Source: Limnoperna fortunei (Eukaryota; Mollusca; Bivalvia; Mytilida; Modiolidae). From it: DNA of 64,000 bases. This document shows positions 40,701-49,100 of this stretch, piece by piece. Position 1 is the first letter of the stretch. The number at the start of each line of letters is the position of its first letter. Both the position numbers and the translations under genes were made by a program. The notes below the pieces were generated by a model. The model made no database searches, was not told the origin of the DNA, and saw nothing but the letters and a program-made list of their open reading frames with translations. The DNA lies in assembly GCA_944474755.1 (NCBI GenBank), contig OX104122.1, positions 24,825,714-24,889,713 on the forward strand, in the 5' to 3' direction.

Positions 40701-43206
40701 TTAGTGTTCGTCTTTCATGTTGATGATGTTAACCAATCTGCATTGTAAATTTATGAAACAAATTCACGCAGGCTGTGTTTTATCGTTGTTTTACAACGGG
40801 GTGACCATTTATGTCATATTATTTTAATAAAATATATGATAAAATAACGACATAAATGGTCACCCCGTTGTAAAACAATGATAAATCACAGCCTTCGTGA
40901 ATTATTTCTATTCTAATAGACAATAACGGTACATTTATAAAATTTTCGTACCTACATCATTTCCACCATAAATGGCTGTTCCGTCAATGTAGCACACTAT
41001 ATATTGCAACGATGATTAAAGCGCGTCTCGCTATTTATAAGATTAATACGTCATACGCAATAGCTTTCCGGTGTGAGTTACAGTTTTGTAATTGGAACAG
41101 CCCTTTAAAAAACGCCCTCCTCAGCGCTTGTTGCTTAGATATATATCATTTTTTTACCACAGTTGTGGTCTCAAAGCCTTTAAATCACGTCGTATTAGAA
41201 TTATTGTTATTCGTATTAATAATGTTTTACTTTGTTCTAACTAAAGGCTATATTTTTTTATCAAGGACGAAAAACCGAGAGAAATAGCTCTGTATCAGAC
41301 TGTTTGTAAAGACAGACCTAATCCTCAAGATTTATGCAGACTGGATAACCTTTTATCGACAAGAATCAATATATCCAGTGACCCAGTTACAGTCGTCAGC
41401 TGGTTTGTTTATATAAATAAATTATGTTAGGCTTTTTTTTACTTTATAAGTAGACATAATAGGATCCAAGTGCTGCATATAAACACACAACATATAAGTC
41501 TTCAAAATAGATGGCGTAATTTTGAATTTTTGAAAGTATAATAAACATTGTGCTTTGACTATACATACCAATATCAATAAGTTATGTTTTATTTAACTAT
41601 CATTTACATGTGTATATTTTCAGTGACGGCGCCAAGAATTGTGGATTGTTTTGTACATTCATCAATGCAGTATCCAGTATGCAGATTGACGCCAAGGCCG
41701 ATGTTTTCCAACTAGCTCGACTACTACAGTTGAGACGTCCAGAATTTTTCTCCGATTATGTACGTTGCGGTCATTATTTATTGCATAACAGCTATGGAAG
41801 TACCAACAATTTTAAACTGCCCGTGTGCCATGCTATAAACTGATATAGATTCGCTTTGGGGCTTGTTTCAAATGAATTGTCTTGGTCCACGACCATTGCA
41901 CATTTCGAATTTCGTGGTCTTGCCATTACTTTACTGCTATGTAAACTAAGTACAGCAATATTTATAGTTTATATCCATGATGTCCATATACATTATCTTG
42001 AGGAACGTTGTGCAAAAAATGCAAAAATGAGGGACTAATAGACTCAATATGGCTATTTTCGACAGATTTTGAGATTACATCCATCTCCCATATACTTGCA
42101 TGATGCACAGCAGTTTGCATTATTTTCACACTTGTTGGGATGTGCTTGAGCATATCTATTTCTCTCGACGAAATAAACCAAAGTGTATAAATACTATTGT
42201 CTACCTTGTTTACATGCTTTGTGTATCCAAACTTTTAAATGCAAAACATGCTAAACGATGCTGTGGCTAACAATAGATATTCATTCATGCAAACTTTATC
42301 GAAGGCTTGCTTGCCGAAATAGGCAAGACAAATAAAAACATAATTTGTTGCCACTATTTTTCGCACGGAAGAACGCATTTTGTGGAAAAGCGGGACAATT
42401 CCCATTGGTTATGCAAGTACACAGGTAATATATGTGATTAAATCGCCGTATGTTGGAAAATACCAACATACAGGTCCTTAATATACTGATCTTACCTTGA
42501 TCCCTCCCAAATCTTTTGTCATCAGTTCACACCCAGTTTTAATATTGCTTATTAGCACAATAATGTAAAAGTTCAAGTTAGAAACTGAAGAAATAAATAG
42601 GAGGACGATAACCCGAACACAAACCACACGGTCAATATATCACGAAATCACACAAAAAGAACTTATAACAAAAAAAACCACCAATGACAAAAAAAAATAA
42701 TAGCATTATTTGTGTTTAAATGTTATAAGCAATTCACATTAATAAATTGAAATCTTGCCGATTTAATGATAAGTGAGTTGTGTAACTAGTATTTAAGCAC
42801 CTTATCAAGCCATGTTTTGTCGTGTTTAAAACCACAAATTAATATAGAGTCACCTCCATAAATATAACTTGATACATTTGAAATAAACTTATATCGATAA
42901 TGTCCACGTTGGAGTGGCAAGTCTAAGGTAATCTACAATTGTTTTACAATCAAGACACTATAACTGCATGACTCGGAAAATATAGTTTCAAAATTTGTTT
43001 GATGCAAACAAAATTTAAGTCCTATTACCTGTAAGCCGTGGCTTTGTAATTTTGTGTTTCTTTTAATTTTGGAGTACCGCGGTATGTTAACATTTTTTCA
43101 TTAAATTAGATATAAATTTTATTATTTATTCTTTTAGGAGGAATACCGTTTGGTTTATGAAGCTTTGCATTTCTATCTGGAATCAACCAATGTGTACGCT
43201 AATTGA
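13734..43206 (+). CDS. Ig-domain receptor-type protein tyrosine phosphatase (25-exon model, 5' end defective)
   Basis: This is a type I membrane receptor whose cytoplasmic D1 domain would remove phosphate from tyrosine residues. Joining the 25 exons listed below gives 3,678 coding bases with every splice phase consistent. The order is signal-like exon, six Ig exons (all phase 1-1), a transmembrane exon, a basic juxtamembrane segment, PTP D1 with [31 protein letters not shown] and QTEDQY, then a PTP D2 that has lost the catalytic Arg. It ends in VYAN and TGA at 43204-43206. Ligand and substrates cannot be told from the sequence. The ectodomain contains only Ig modules, with no MAM or fibronectin repeats seen. 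In-frame stops occur in exon 1, at the start of Ig1 and in Ig4. The gene could therefore be a 5'-decayed pseudogene, or could use alternative starts or exon skipping. The phosphatase half is intact by eye. Confidence 0.85.
14265..14620 (+). repeat. Repeat block shared with 55146-55500
   Basis: The block begins with AAATATACAAAAGTGGTCTT and includes the motif CCATTGACCTTGAA and a GTCTGTCC-rich segment. It is probably a dispersed repeat family that was carried along in the segmental duplication. It lies in intron 1 of the phosphatase gene. Confidence 0.75.
14621..19109. other. Rest of RPTP intron 1, no exon recognised
   Basis: AT-rich sequence. An imperfect hairpin (GACTTCTCCCT and its complement) lies at about 17980-18040. 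I searched for an alternative phase-1 signal exon and found no convincing one. Short ORFs at 16444, 17538 and 18692 lack domains and are probably chance. Confidence 0.45.
19110..19376 (+). CDS. RPTP exon 2, Ig domain 1
   Basis: This encodes an Ig fold with the first Cys in VLGCPI, the core Trp in NWLKF and the second Cys in [10 protein letters not shown]. The donor GTAAGT at 19377 is phase 1. With the best acceptor (TTCGCAG, ending at 19109) the second complete codon is TAG (19112-19114). A weaker acceptor ending at 19127 would keep phase 1 and avoid the stop. Ig1 and Ig2 resemble each other (shared TSxITIR and DSGxYxC blocks), which suggests exon duplication. Confidence 0.8.
20400..20640 (+). 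repeat. Two degenerate direct repeats, about 80 bp apart
   Basis: AGTTTAGATCAAGACCCATT near 20505 and AGTTTAGGTCGAGACTCATT near 20585 are each followed by TTTTTAGACT. They lie in the intron between Ig1 and Ig2. No coding signal. Confidence 0.6.
21090..21320 (+). CDS. RPTP exon 3, Ig domain 2
   Basis: The acceptor TTTTATCAG ends at 21089 and the donor GTAAGT starts at 21321, both in phase 1. The Ig core is complete: Cys in VWNCPF, Trp in HQWYKQ, and [10 protein letters not shown] at the end. At 77 codons it is a short Ig module. It continues the Ig1 frame as V-Y-E-T. Confidence 0.88.
21355..21445 (+). repeat. Dispersed repeat, inverted partner of 45630-45735
   Basis: GGTAATAACAAAATACTGAA and AAGACAATCCACAAATCA match the reverse complement of the 45.6 kb stretch. 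It is a short interspersed repeat of unknown class. Confidence 0.6.
22652..22930 (+). CDS. RPTP exon 4, Ig domain 3
   Basis: A long T-rich tract and acceptor TTTACAG precede the exon, and the donor GTAAGC starts at 22931 (phase 1). The domain has Cys in [11 protein letters not shown], Trp in DIWWTNG, and [12 protein letters not shown], a classical I-set pattern. It starts A-T-P-I-V, a normal linker. Confidence 0.9.
23900..25560 (+). mobile_element. Decayed pogo/Tigger-type DNA transposon in RPTP intron
   Basis: Broken frames give a DDE transposase. A DNA-binding-side remnant is [15 protein letters not shown], and the catalytic domain shows [15 protein letters not shown] and NENGLIPDFMNG. The [13 protein letters not shown] block and a block equivalent to LPPHCSHILQPLD precede [21 protein letters not shown]-terminal piece near 25450-25530 ([16 protein letters not shown]) resembles the cysteine-rich end of these transposases. 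Multiple stops and shifts make it inactive. It sits between Ig3 and Ig4. Terminal inverted repeats were not found, so the ends are approximate. Confidence 0.7.
26238..26507 (+). pseudogene. RPTP exon 5, Ig domain 4 with core Cys replaced and core Trp codon TGA
   Basis: Acceptor TATTTAG and donor GTAAGT (26508) are both phase 1, and the frame is open apart from one codon. Aligned to Ig5 by spacing, the first core Cys is Tyr (TAT at 26306-26308). Exactly ten codons later the core Trp is a TGA stop (26336-26338). The C-terminal half is normal ([17 protein letters not shown]). Because the exon is symmetric, skipping it would leave the rest in frame. It may be a dying exon, a skipped or poison exon, or a recoded one. 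Confidence 0.75.
26686..26952 (+). CDS. RPTP exon 6, Ig domain 5
   Basis: Acceptor TTTTCAG ends at 26685 and the donor GTAAAT starts at 26953, phase 1 on both sides. The core is complete: [15 protein letters not shown] and [10 protein letters not shown]. An extra Cys (LIC) lies three residues after the first core Cys. It ends with a [11 protein letters not shown] linker. Confidence 0.88.
27211..27319 (+). other. Possible alternative signal-peptide start reading into Ig6
   Basis: ATG at 27211 gives [18 protein letters not shown] and stays open into Ig6 without a splice. It looks like a secretory signal. However, the same U-rich DNA is what a splice acceptor tract would contain, so the resemblance could be chance. 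If used, it would make a receptor with one Ig domain and the complete transmembrane and phosphatase parts. Confidence 0.35.
27320..27607 (+). CDS. RPTP exon 7, Ig domain 6 (membrane-proximal)
   Basis: Acceptor TTTTATAG ends at 27319 and the donor GTATTG starts at 27608, phase 1. The core is complete: [20 protein letters not shown] and [13 protein letters not shown]. It ends with AVEG before the transmembrane exon. The open frame extends upstream through the intron to a potential alternative start. Confidence 0.88.
28422..28527 (+). CDS. RPTP exon 8, transmembrane segment
   Basis: Acceptor TTGCAG ends at 28421 and the donor GTAGTT starts at 28528. A short Ser/Thr stalk (EASTFTS) leads into about 24 hydrophobic residues starting [17 protein letters not shown]. 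GxxxG-like spacing that can support helix pairing is present. It ends LLYTKR, a basic stop-transfer. Phase changes from 1 to 2, matching the next exon. Confidence 0.88.
28903..28979 (+). CDS. RPTP exon 9, basic juxtamembrane segment
   Basis: The exon reads [14 protein letters not shown] and then ends at SSYRH. The strongly basic character fits the cytoplasmic side just after the membrane. Acceptor ATCTAG is weak; donor GTATGT starts at 28980. It goes from phase 2 to phase 1 and joins cleanly to both neighbours. Confidence 0.75.
29135..29169 (+). CDS. Possible alternative terminal exon giving a receptor without phosphatase
   Basis: A good acceptor (TGTACTTCCAG, ending at 29134) is in phase with exon 9. 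It adds [11 protein letters not shown] and then TAA. YDVP is the sort of motif that Crk/Nck-type SH2 domains bind when the Tyr is phosphorylated. AATAAA occurs near 29334. This is inference from splice phase and motif; no transcript evidence is available. Confidence 0.3.
30000..30093 (-). repeat. tRNA-derived SINE head, minus strand
   Basis: On the minus strand GTGGCCGAGTGGTTAAGG is a pol III A-box-like head, followed by GATCATGTGGTCTGTAAACA and GAGTTCGATGTG as a B-box-like segment. It matches the head of the SINE at 61541. The 3' part is missing. It lies in an RPTP intron. Confidence 0.75.
30893..31113 (+). CDS. RPTP exon 10, juxtamembrane region and start of D1
   Basis: Acceptor ATTTTTCAG ends at 30892 and the donor GTAGTA starts at 31114 (phase 1 to 0). 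A Ser/Thr/Asn-rich stretch with two Tyr ([15 protein letters not shown]) precedes [20 protein letters not shown]. That block is the N-terminal wedge and helix seen at the start of receptor phosphatase D1 domains. Confidence 0.88.
31877..32020. repeat. 144-bp foldback (long inverted repeat) in RPTP intron
   Basis: The outer arms begin ATTGTTTTCAATTG and end with its complement. Inner parts TAGGTGGGTTTACGC and CGGTTTAT also pair, so nearly the whole element folds into one hairpin with a tiny loop. It is probably a MITE-like foldback element. Confidence 0.8.
32146..32233 (+). CDS. RPTP exon 11, D1 KNR motif
   Basis: It reads [20 protein letters not shown] followed by KNRFKTTFP. The KNR block is the first conserved PTP motif. 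Acceptor TTTTCAG, donor GTAAGT (32234); phase 0 to 1. Confidence 0.9.
32333..32409 (+). CDS. RPTP exon 12, D1 DYINAN motif
   Basis: It continues [20 protein letters not shown] and then NANYVD. DYINANY is the conserved PTP substrate-pocket region. Acceptor TGTTTCAG, donor GTAAGT (32410); phase 1 to 0. Confidence 0.92.
32867..32903 (+). CDS. RPTP exon 13, short D1 exon
   Basis: A 37-base exon reading [12 protein letters not shown], the equivalent of the GYNKxxAYIASQ block of the family. Acceptor TTTGCAG, donor GTAACT (32904); phase 0 to 1. Confidence 0.85.
34351..34448 (+). CDS. RPTP exon 14, D1 WRMIW motif
   Basis: It reads [20 protein letters not shown] and then [13 protein letters not shown]. 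The family usually has DFWRM; here Phe is His (DHW). Acceptor ATTTAAG ends at 34350, donor GTGATG at 34449; phase 1 to 0 fits both neighbours. Confidence 0.9.
34916..35044 (+). CDS. RPTP exon 15, D1 KCERYWP motif
   Basis: It starts [18 protein letters not shown] and runs to ISVENKK. The KCxxYWP block is standard for PTP domains. Acceptor TTTTTCAG, donor GTATGA (35045); phase 0 on both sides. Confidence 0.92.
35472..35620 (+). CDS. RPTP exon 16, D1 WPD loop
   Basis: It contains [15 protein letters not shown], the mobile WPD loop with its general-acid Asp, and ends VLVHC, the start of the catalytic P-loop. Acceptor GTGTTTAG, donor GTATGT (35621); phase 0 to 2. Confidence 0.95.
36399..36534 (+). 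CDS. RPTP exon 17, D1 catalytic P-loop
   Basis: Together with exon 16 it forms [12 protein letters not shown], the complete CX5R phosphatase signature with catalytic Cys and Arg present. It ends with CRMNMIQTE, leading to the Q-loop. Acceptor TTTCCCAG, donor GTAAGT (36535); phase 2 to 0. D1 therefore looks catalytically competent. Confidence 0.95.
37155..37230 (+). repeat. SINE 3' tail fragment
   Basis: AATAAAAACTGGACGTCCTG, a decayed middle and GTGGCGTTAAGC match the 3' end of the SINEs at 13205 and 61541. It lies in the intron just before exon 18. Confidence 0.7.
37285..37434 (+). CDS. RPTP exon 18, end of D1 and linker
   Basis: It reads [17 protein letters not shown], completing the Q-loop (QTEDQY), and continues into the D1-D2 linker ([10 protein letters not shown]). 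Acceptor TTACGCAG, donor GTATTT (37435); phase 0 on both sides. Confidence 0.92.
37710..37809 (+). CDS. RPTP exon 19, start of D2 (KNR motif)
   Basis: It reads [20 protein letters not shown] then [13 protein letters not shown]. The KNR block marks the start of the second PTP domain. Acceptor TTTTGCAG, donor GTATGT (37810); phase 0 to 1 joins exons 18 and 20 exactly. Confidence 0.85.
38126..38190 (+). CDS. RPTP exon 20, D2 YINAV motif
   Basis: It reads [20 protein letters not shown] and then VP. YINAV is the D2 version of the DYINAN motif. Acceptor TTTCTTTCAG, donor GTATGT (38191); phase 1 to 0. Confidence 0.88.
38585..38713 (+). CDS. RPTP exon 21, D2 DFWTM motif
   Basis: It reads [18 protein letters not shown] and then [20 protein letters not shown]. 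The DFW block, altered to His in D1, is intact here. Acceptor TGTTTTAG, donor GTATAT (38714); phase 0. Confidence 0.92.
39725..40110 (+). repeat. Dispersed repeat with an internal about 165-bp direct duplication
   Basis: TTTCTCGGCTTCTACTAAA, followed by GATTGATTT and GTGCACAGCTTT, occurs twice, at about 39809 and 39974. A GTCTGTCTG-rich stretch precedes it. It abuts exon 22. The class is unknown. Confidence 0.65.
40143..40265 (+). CDS. RPTP exon 22, D2 middle
   Basis: It reads [20 protein letters not shown] then a charged stretch to LVLNKK. The KCxxYWP motif expected here in an active domain is absent. Acceptor TTTGCAG, donor GTAATA (40266); phase 0 on both sides. Confidence 0.85.
40761..40903. 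repeat. 143-bp foldback element in RPTP intron
   Basis: Arms of about 55 bases start AATTCACGCAGGCTGTG and share the inner block ACAACGGGGTGACCATTTAT in inverted form, around an AT-rich loop of about 33 bases. Only a few mismatches are seen, so the insertion is fairly young or is maintained. Confidence 0.85.
41266..41402 (+). CDS. RPTP exon 23, D2 before P-loop
   Basis: It reads [20 protein letters not shown] and ends PVTVVSC. No WPD-type loop is present in D2. The final Cys codon (TG plus T from exon 24) is at the catalytic Cys position. Acceptor ATCAAG, donor GTTTGT (41403); phase 0 to 2. Confidence 0.88.
41624..41759 (+). CDS. RPTP exon 24, degenerate D2 P-loop
   Basis: Joined to exon 23 it reads [14 protein letters not shown]. 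The family signature CX5R is degenerate: Cys is kept but Arg is replaced, as in catalytically dead D2 domains. It continues [20 protein letters not shown]. Acceptor ATTTTCAG, donor GTACGT (41760); phase 2 to 0. Confidence 0.92.
43138..43206 (+). CDS. RPTP exon 25, C-terminus
   Basis: It reads [20 protein letters not shown] then AN and TGA, the usual end of tandem-domain receptor phosphatases. Acceptor TCTTTTAG. An AATAAA polyadenylation signal is seen at 43747-43752. Confidence 0.93.
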   Translation, partial: EEYRLVYEALHFYLESTNVYAN

Positions 43207-43746
43207 ACATCACAGCGAGTAGCTTTAATTTGTTTTATAGCATATTGATTTTTATACTTTTATCTTAAATTTACGACACAAACAGATCTGTTATACACTT
43301 CAAGCATACAATCAATCATAGCTTAAAGTAATAATATTAATCAAAACGTTTTTATTTTTGCCACTTATCCACACATTTATATTTGACAATTTTTTAAACA
43401 ACACTACTATTATAACTTAATAACTGCTTGTGTACAGTATTGTTGTGTTACTGTAAGTCGTGAAATATACACTTCATTTGATTTTTTAGAGAAAATAGAA
43501 GTGAATGTCGAATTTTGTATCGATTTCGAACAAATAGTTAACTAGTATGTATATGATTATTTTTTGTAACACGTTCAACAACAGCATAAATACATAATGA
43601 TTTTTTCAACCTAAGTTCTCAATATAGTCATTCGTTGAGAAAAAAACCGTTTTTAATACAAATTTTCACTTGAAAGGTGAAATGATTATTTTATTAGAGT
43701 TAATTTTAATGCGGTTATTTATACTTGCTTGTCCAGAAAAGAGATA

Positions 43747-43752
43747 AATAAA
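43747..43752 (+). promoter_or_regulatory. Probable polyadenylation signal of the RPTP gene
   Basis: AATAAA about 540 bases after the stop codon, within an AATAAATAAATAAA run. Earlier weaker signals are possible. Confidence 0.45.
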
Positions 43753-45929
43753 TAAATGTCTAATGACGTTTTCTGATTGTATTTATATTGTCAAGCAATT
43801 GATATATATTTAAGCGATGGTATTGTTGTCTACGAAAAATTACCGGTCAAAAAAGTATTTAAAAATTGGGTTTTTTGGATTACTTTCATTGTGAAAAATG
43901 TCATTTCATTATTGTTACCTATACCGAACTCGTTTAATAGGAAACTGTATATAAAACATTATGATAATAATGTTATAGTAAAAGTGTAATGGCATAAGAA
44001 AGTAGAATCGAAGATGGATAGGAATGATCATAAAACGATAAGTTGGGGGCAGGCAAAACAATAGTTATATTACAGAGTGGATGCTAACAAAACTAAAAGA
44101 CACTTTACAAAACTCAGATGTATAGTAGCATATACCCCACTAAAGCCGGGGTGAGCCCAGTTACTTCTGGATGTAAGCAGCACCTGCTCCACGCGTGGCA
44201 CCCTGGTATTACTCCAGTTAAAATTCGGTAACAAGTCCGGGGAAATTAAGAGTTGATAATATAATAAATTATTATTAATTTTAACATAAATGTAGTATCT
44301 ATTTTAAGATTTTCACTTAAAATGGGGGATGCTGCACTTCATCCCCTTATCAAAAATATTTTTATTTCATATTTATTTATAATCTAGAACATGTAGATAT
44401 TATTATCAAATATTTGTTTATATTGTAAATGCACTTAATTAGGTATTTCATCCAAATTAAAGGAACAATAACACACCGTTTATAATAAAGTTATTGCATT
44501 GTATATTATGTATGCATTACTTGGCTTTAAATACTTTTTGTGTTTTGTTAACTTCAAAAGTTTTGTTACTTTGAATTGCGAAAAATGAAGTAATTAGAAT
44601 TTTAAGACGCATTTTGTCTTCTTCCGTAAATGGCCGAATTCTGGTACAGATGACCAGTACAGATGAGCTCACGCGCAAACATCTGTACTTGCTGCGTCGT
44701 CCAATCAAAACGCCAGAAACAAGAACCTTGTTTATGTTTGCATGATATATGATCTAAACATATTCGTTTCACGATTTTGTCAGTTTTAAGACCCATGACG
44801 GTTTAATTCAATGCATAATTTAGTTAACTAGCATCACACTAAATTTTGTTTTAGTAAAAATTCTACAATCTAACACGCCAACTGAGTAAGATGTGTGTCT
44901 AAGCTCTTAGCGAAAAAAACTAAAAGACAAAGTTGTGACAACTAATGAAAATATTATCTTTATTTTTATCTTTACCTTCTCTGTGTATTATTGTATCAAC
45001 CAACGTTTTCTATATTTTATTAAAAGATCTTTATTTCGTCGTTTTGTTTTCTTATTGGACAATTTACATTTGTAGCTCTAATCAGTCTAATTATATACTA
45101 TTTCAATTACACGTTTCTGATTTAAAGTGCATTAAAATAACCGCATTACAAACAAAAACATAAATAAATTAGTTTATAGGTACATGTATCAAAAAGTGGA
45201 ATGTAAAATCTTTTAGAACAAAATGTCTTAGACCCTTACTGCCAAAACGGCACGGTTGTAATGGAGAGAAAGCTAAACCAAAAAAACGGAGCTACTTATC
45301 AATATATAATTGATTTGTGTAGTATGTGTGGAAATAAATTCTCTCTGCAATTTACAAACAGGCATTATCAACGCTTCTTGTGTTTATAAGAATTTTATAT
45401 ATATACCACACAACCAATGGATCTTTTTCTACTTTTCTACAACTTACACATTGTTTGATACACCTATTGTGACTAGTGGTATATGATACACATCTATTTT
45501 TATCAAGTAAATAAGTCACACTCTACAGTAATGGAAGCGGGAGGTTTGGCATGATACAAAACCTGGTTTAACCCACCTTTTCTTTGAAATGCCTGTAACA
45601 AGTCAGGACCATTGCTCTAGTTGCATTATGTTGGTTGTTGGTTCTGGAGTTTGCCGGTTACTCGGACTCTGATTTGTGGATTGTCTTTTTTTAACAGTTT
45701 CATCGGTGTTCGGTATTTTGTTATTACCTTCATTGTATTGACCTTTCCTTTTCGACTTATAACTTTGCAAAACAAAACTCACAATATATTGGATATAATT
45801 TAAGATAAAGTAAAAGCAAACTTAAAATTGTATTTTGTTGTATGTCTGTGTCACCAATTTGAAAACAATTTAAAAAGACTGATGCTCAAGTGGTGCATGC
45901 AAAATGGCAGTCCTTGTCAATAAAGATTG
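43753..45929. other. Intergenic with short dispersed repeats
   Basis: A repeat-like GC-rich block lies at about 44140-44250 (ACCTGCTCCACGCGTGGCAC, then AAGTCCGGGGAAATTAAGAG). The 45630-45735 stretch is the inverted partner of the repeat at 21355. No gene was seen on either strand. Confidence 0.5.
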
Positions 45930-46036
45930 GAATAAGCACAACCTGTCCACAATGAGACTCGAACCCGCAACCGTAGTGTTGTCAGTCTCGTAATCAATTC
46001 TAGACTACATTAATGAATCACCAGGCTACCGAGGCC
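45930..46036 (-). repeat. tRNA-derived SINE head, minus strand
   Basis: The minus strand reads GGCCTCGGTAGCCTGGTGAT as an A-box-like start and GGTTGCGGGTTCGAGTCTCA as a clear B box. It lacks cloverleaf-quality arms, so it is not a working tRNA gene. It appears to be a different SINE subfamily from 61541. Confidence 0.65.
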
Positions 46037-46197
46037 GCAGTTCACATAATGAGCAGCTTAATGTAGGTTTTGTCATTTACAACAATACAAGTTTTATCGA
46101 CTGAACGTCAGGCAAGAAATACTTCAGCTACATCCAAGACGAAAAAAGTTAACAAACAAACGCCAATTTCACAGATTTTTCATCAGCTATATCCTGA

Positions 46198-49100
46198 CAG
46201 TACAGTATATGGTCATGTCATGTAGAGAACAGTACTGTAAACGGCAATGTCATGTAAAGAACATAACTGTATATGGCAATGTTATGTAGAAAACAGTACA
46301 GTATATGGCAATGTAAAGTAGAGAATAGTACTGTATATGGTCATGACATGTAGAGAACAGTACTGTATATGGCAATCTCATGTAGAGAACAGCACTGTAT
46401 ACAGCAATTTTATGTAGAGAACAGTACTGTATATGGCCATGTCAAGAAGAGAATAGTACTGTATATGGCCATGTCAAGTAGAGAACAGTACTGTATATGG
46501 CCTTGTCATGTAGAGAACAGTACTGTATATGGCCATGTCAAGTAGAGAACAGTACTGTATACGGTAATGTTATGTAGAGAACACTTCTGTATATGACAAT
46601 GTCATGTAGAGAACACTACAGTATATGGCAATGTCATGTAGAGAACACTACTTTATATGGCAATGTCATGTAGAGAACACTACTGTATATGGCCATGTCA
46701 TGTAGAGAACAGTACAGTATATGGCAATGTCATGTAAAGAACATAACTGTATATGGCAATGTTATGTAAAGAACATAACTGTATATGGCAATGTTATGTA
46801 GAGAACAGTACTGTATATGGCCATGTCAAGTAGAGAATAGTACTGTATATGGCCATGTCAAGTAGAGAATAGTACTGTATATGGCCATGTCAAGTAGAGA
46901 ACAGTACTGTATATGGCAATGTTATGTAGAGAACATAACTGTATATGGCAATGTTATGTAGAGAACAGTACTTTATATGGCCATGTCAAGTAGAGAACAG
47001 TACTGTATATAGCCATGTCATGTAGAAACGAGTACTGTATATGGCAATGTTATGTAGAGAACAGTACTGTATATGGCCATGTCATGTAGAGAACAGTACT
47101 GTTTACATTAATGTCATGTAGAGAACAGTACTGTATATGGCAATGTTATGTAGAGAACAGCACTGTTTATATTAATGTCATGGAGAGAACATTACTGTTT
47201 ACATTAATGTCATGTAGAGAACACTACTGTATACGGCAATGTCATGTAGAGAACAGCACTGTATATGGCAATGTCATGTAGAGAACACTACTGTATATGG
47301 CAATGTTATGTAGAGAACAGTACTGTATACATTAATGTCATGTAGAGAACACTACTGTAAACGGCAATTTCATGTAAAGAACATAACTGTATATGGTAAT
47401 GTCATGTAGAGAACAGTACTGCATATAGCCATGTCTTGTAGAGAACAGTACTGTATATGGCAATGTTATGTAAAGAACATAACTGTATATGGCAATGTTA
47501 TGTAGAGAACAGTACTTTATATGGCAATGTTATGTAGAGAACAGTACTGTATATAGCCATGTCATCTAGAGACGAAAACTGTATATGGCCATGTCATCTA
47601 TACTAAACTTTACCGTGTAAATCCGACGGGTTTTTGCTTGACAAAATAAAAAACTGCTATGTAAAGAACAGTACTGTATATGGCCATGTCATGTAGAGAA
47701 CAGTACTGTATATGGCCATGTCATGTAGAGAACAGTACTGTATATGGCCATGTCATGTAGAGAACAGAAAATTAAATGGCCATGTCATGTAGAGAACAGT
47801 ACAGTATATGGCCATGTCATGTAGTGAACATATATGGTCATATATGGTCATGTCATGTAGAGAACAGTACTGTATATGGCAATGTCATCTAGAGAATAGT
47901 ACTGTATATGGCCATGTCATGTAGAGAACACTACTGTATATGGCAATGTTATGTAGAGAACAGTACAGTATATGGCCATGTCATGTAGAGAACAGTACTG
48001 TAAACGGCAATGCCATGTAAAGAACATAACTGTATATGGCAATGTTATGTAGAGAACAGTACTGTATATGGCCATGTCATGTAGAGAACAGTACTGTATA
48101 TGGGCATGTCATGTAGAGAACAGTACTGTATATGGCCATGTCAAGTAGAGAACAGTACTGTATATGGCCATGTCATGTAGAGAACAGTACAGTATATGGC
48201 CATGTCATCTAGAGAACAGTACTGTATATGGTCATGTCATGTAGAGAACAGTACTGTATATGGCCTTGTCATGTAGAGAACAGTACAGTATATGGCAATG
48301 TCATGTAGAGAACAGTACTGTATATGGCCATGTAATGTAGAGAACAGTGCTGTATATGGCCATGTCATGTAAAGAACAGTACTGTATATGGCCATGTCAT
48401 GTAGAGAACAGTACAGTATATGACCATGTCATGTAGAGAACAGTACAGTATATGGCCATGTCATGTAGTGAACAGTACTGTATATGGTCATGTCATGTAG
48501 AGAACAGTACTGTATATGGCCATGTCATGTAGAGAACAGTACTGTATATGGACATGTCATGTAGAGAACAGTACTGTATATGGCCATGTCATGTAGAGAA
48601 CAGTACAGTATATGGCCATGTCATGTAGAGAACAGTACTGTATATGGCCATGTCATGTAGAGAACAGTACAGTATATGGCCATGTCATGTAGAGAACAGT
48701 ACTGTATATGGCCATGTCATGTAGAGAACAATACAGTATATGGCCATGTCATGTAGAGAACAGTACTGTATATGGCCACGCCATGTAGAGAACAGTACAG
48801 CATATGGCCATGTCATCTAGAGAACAGTACTGTATATGGCCATGTCATGTAGAGAACAGTACTGTATATGGTCTTCTCATATAGAGAACAGTACAGTATA
48901 TGGCCATGTCATGTAGAGAACAGTACTGTATATGGCCATGTAATGTAGAGAACAGTACAGTATACGGCAATGTCTAGTAGAGAACAGTACTGTATATGGC
49001 AATGTAAAGTAGAGAACAGTACTGTATATGGCCATGTCAGGTAGAGAACAGTACTGTATATAGCCATGTCATGTAGAAACGAGTACTGTATATGGCCATG

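Noticed and set aside
41012..41287. 91-residue hydrophobic ORF
   Set aside because: It is the T-rich intron before exon 23; only the final codons are real exon.
45930..46036. Functional tRNA gene on the minus strand
   Set aside because: Box-like motifs are present, but I could not build acceptor and anticodon stems; it fits a SINE head.
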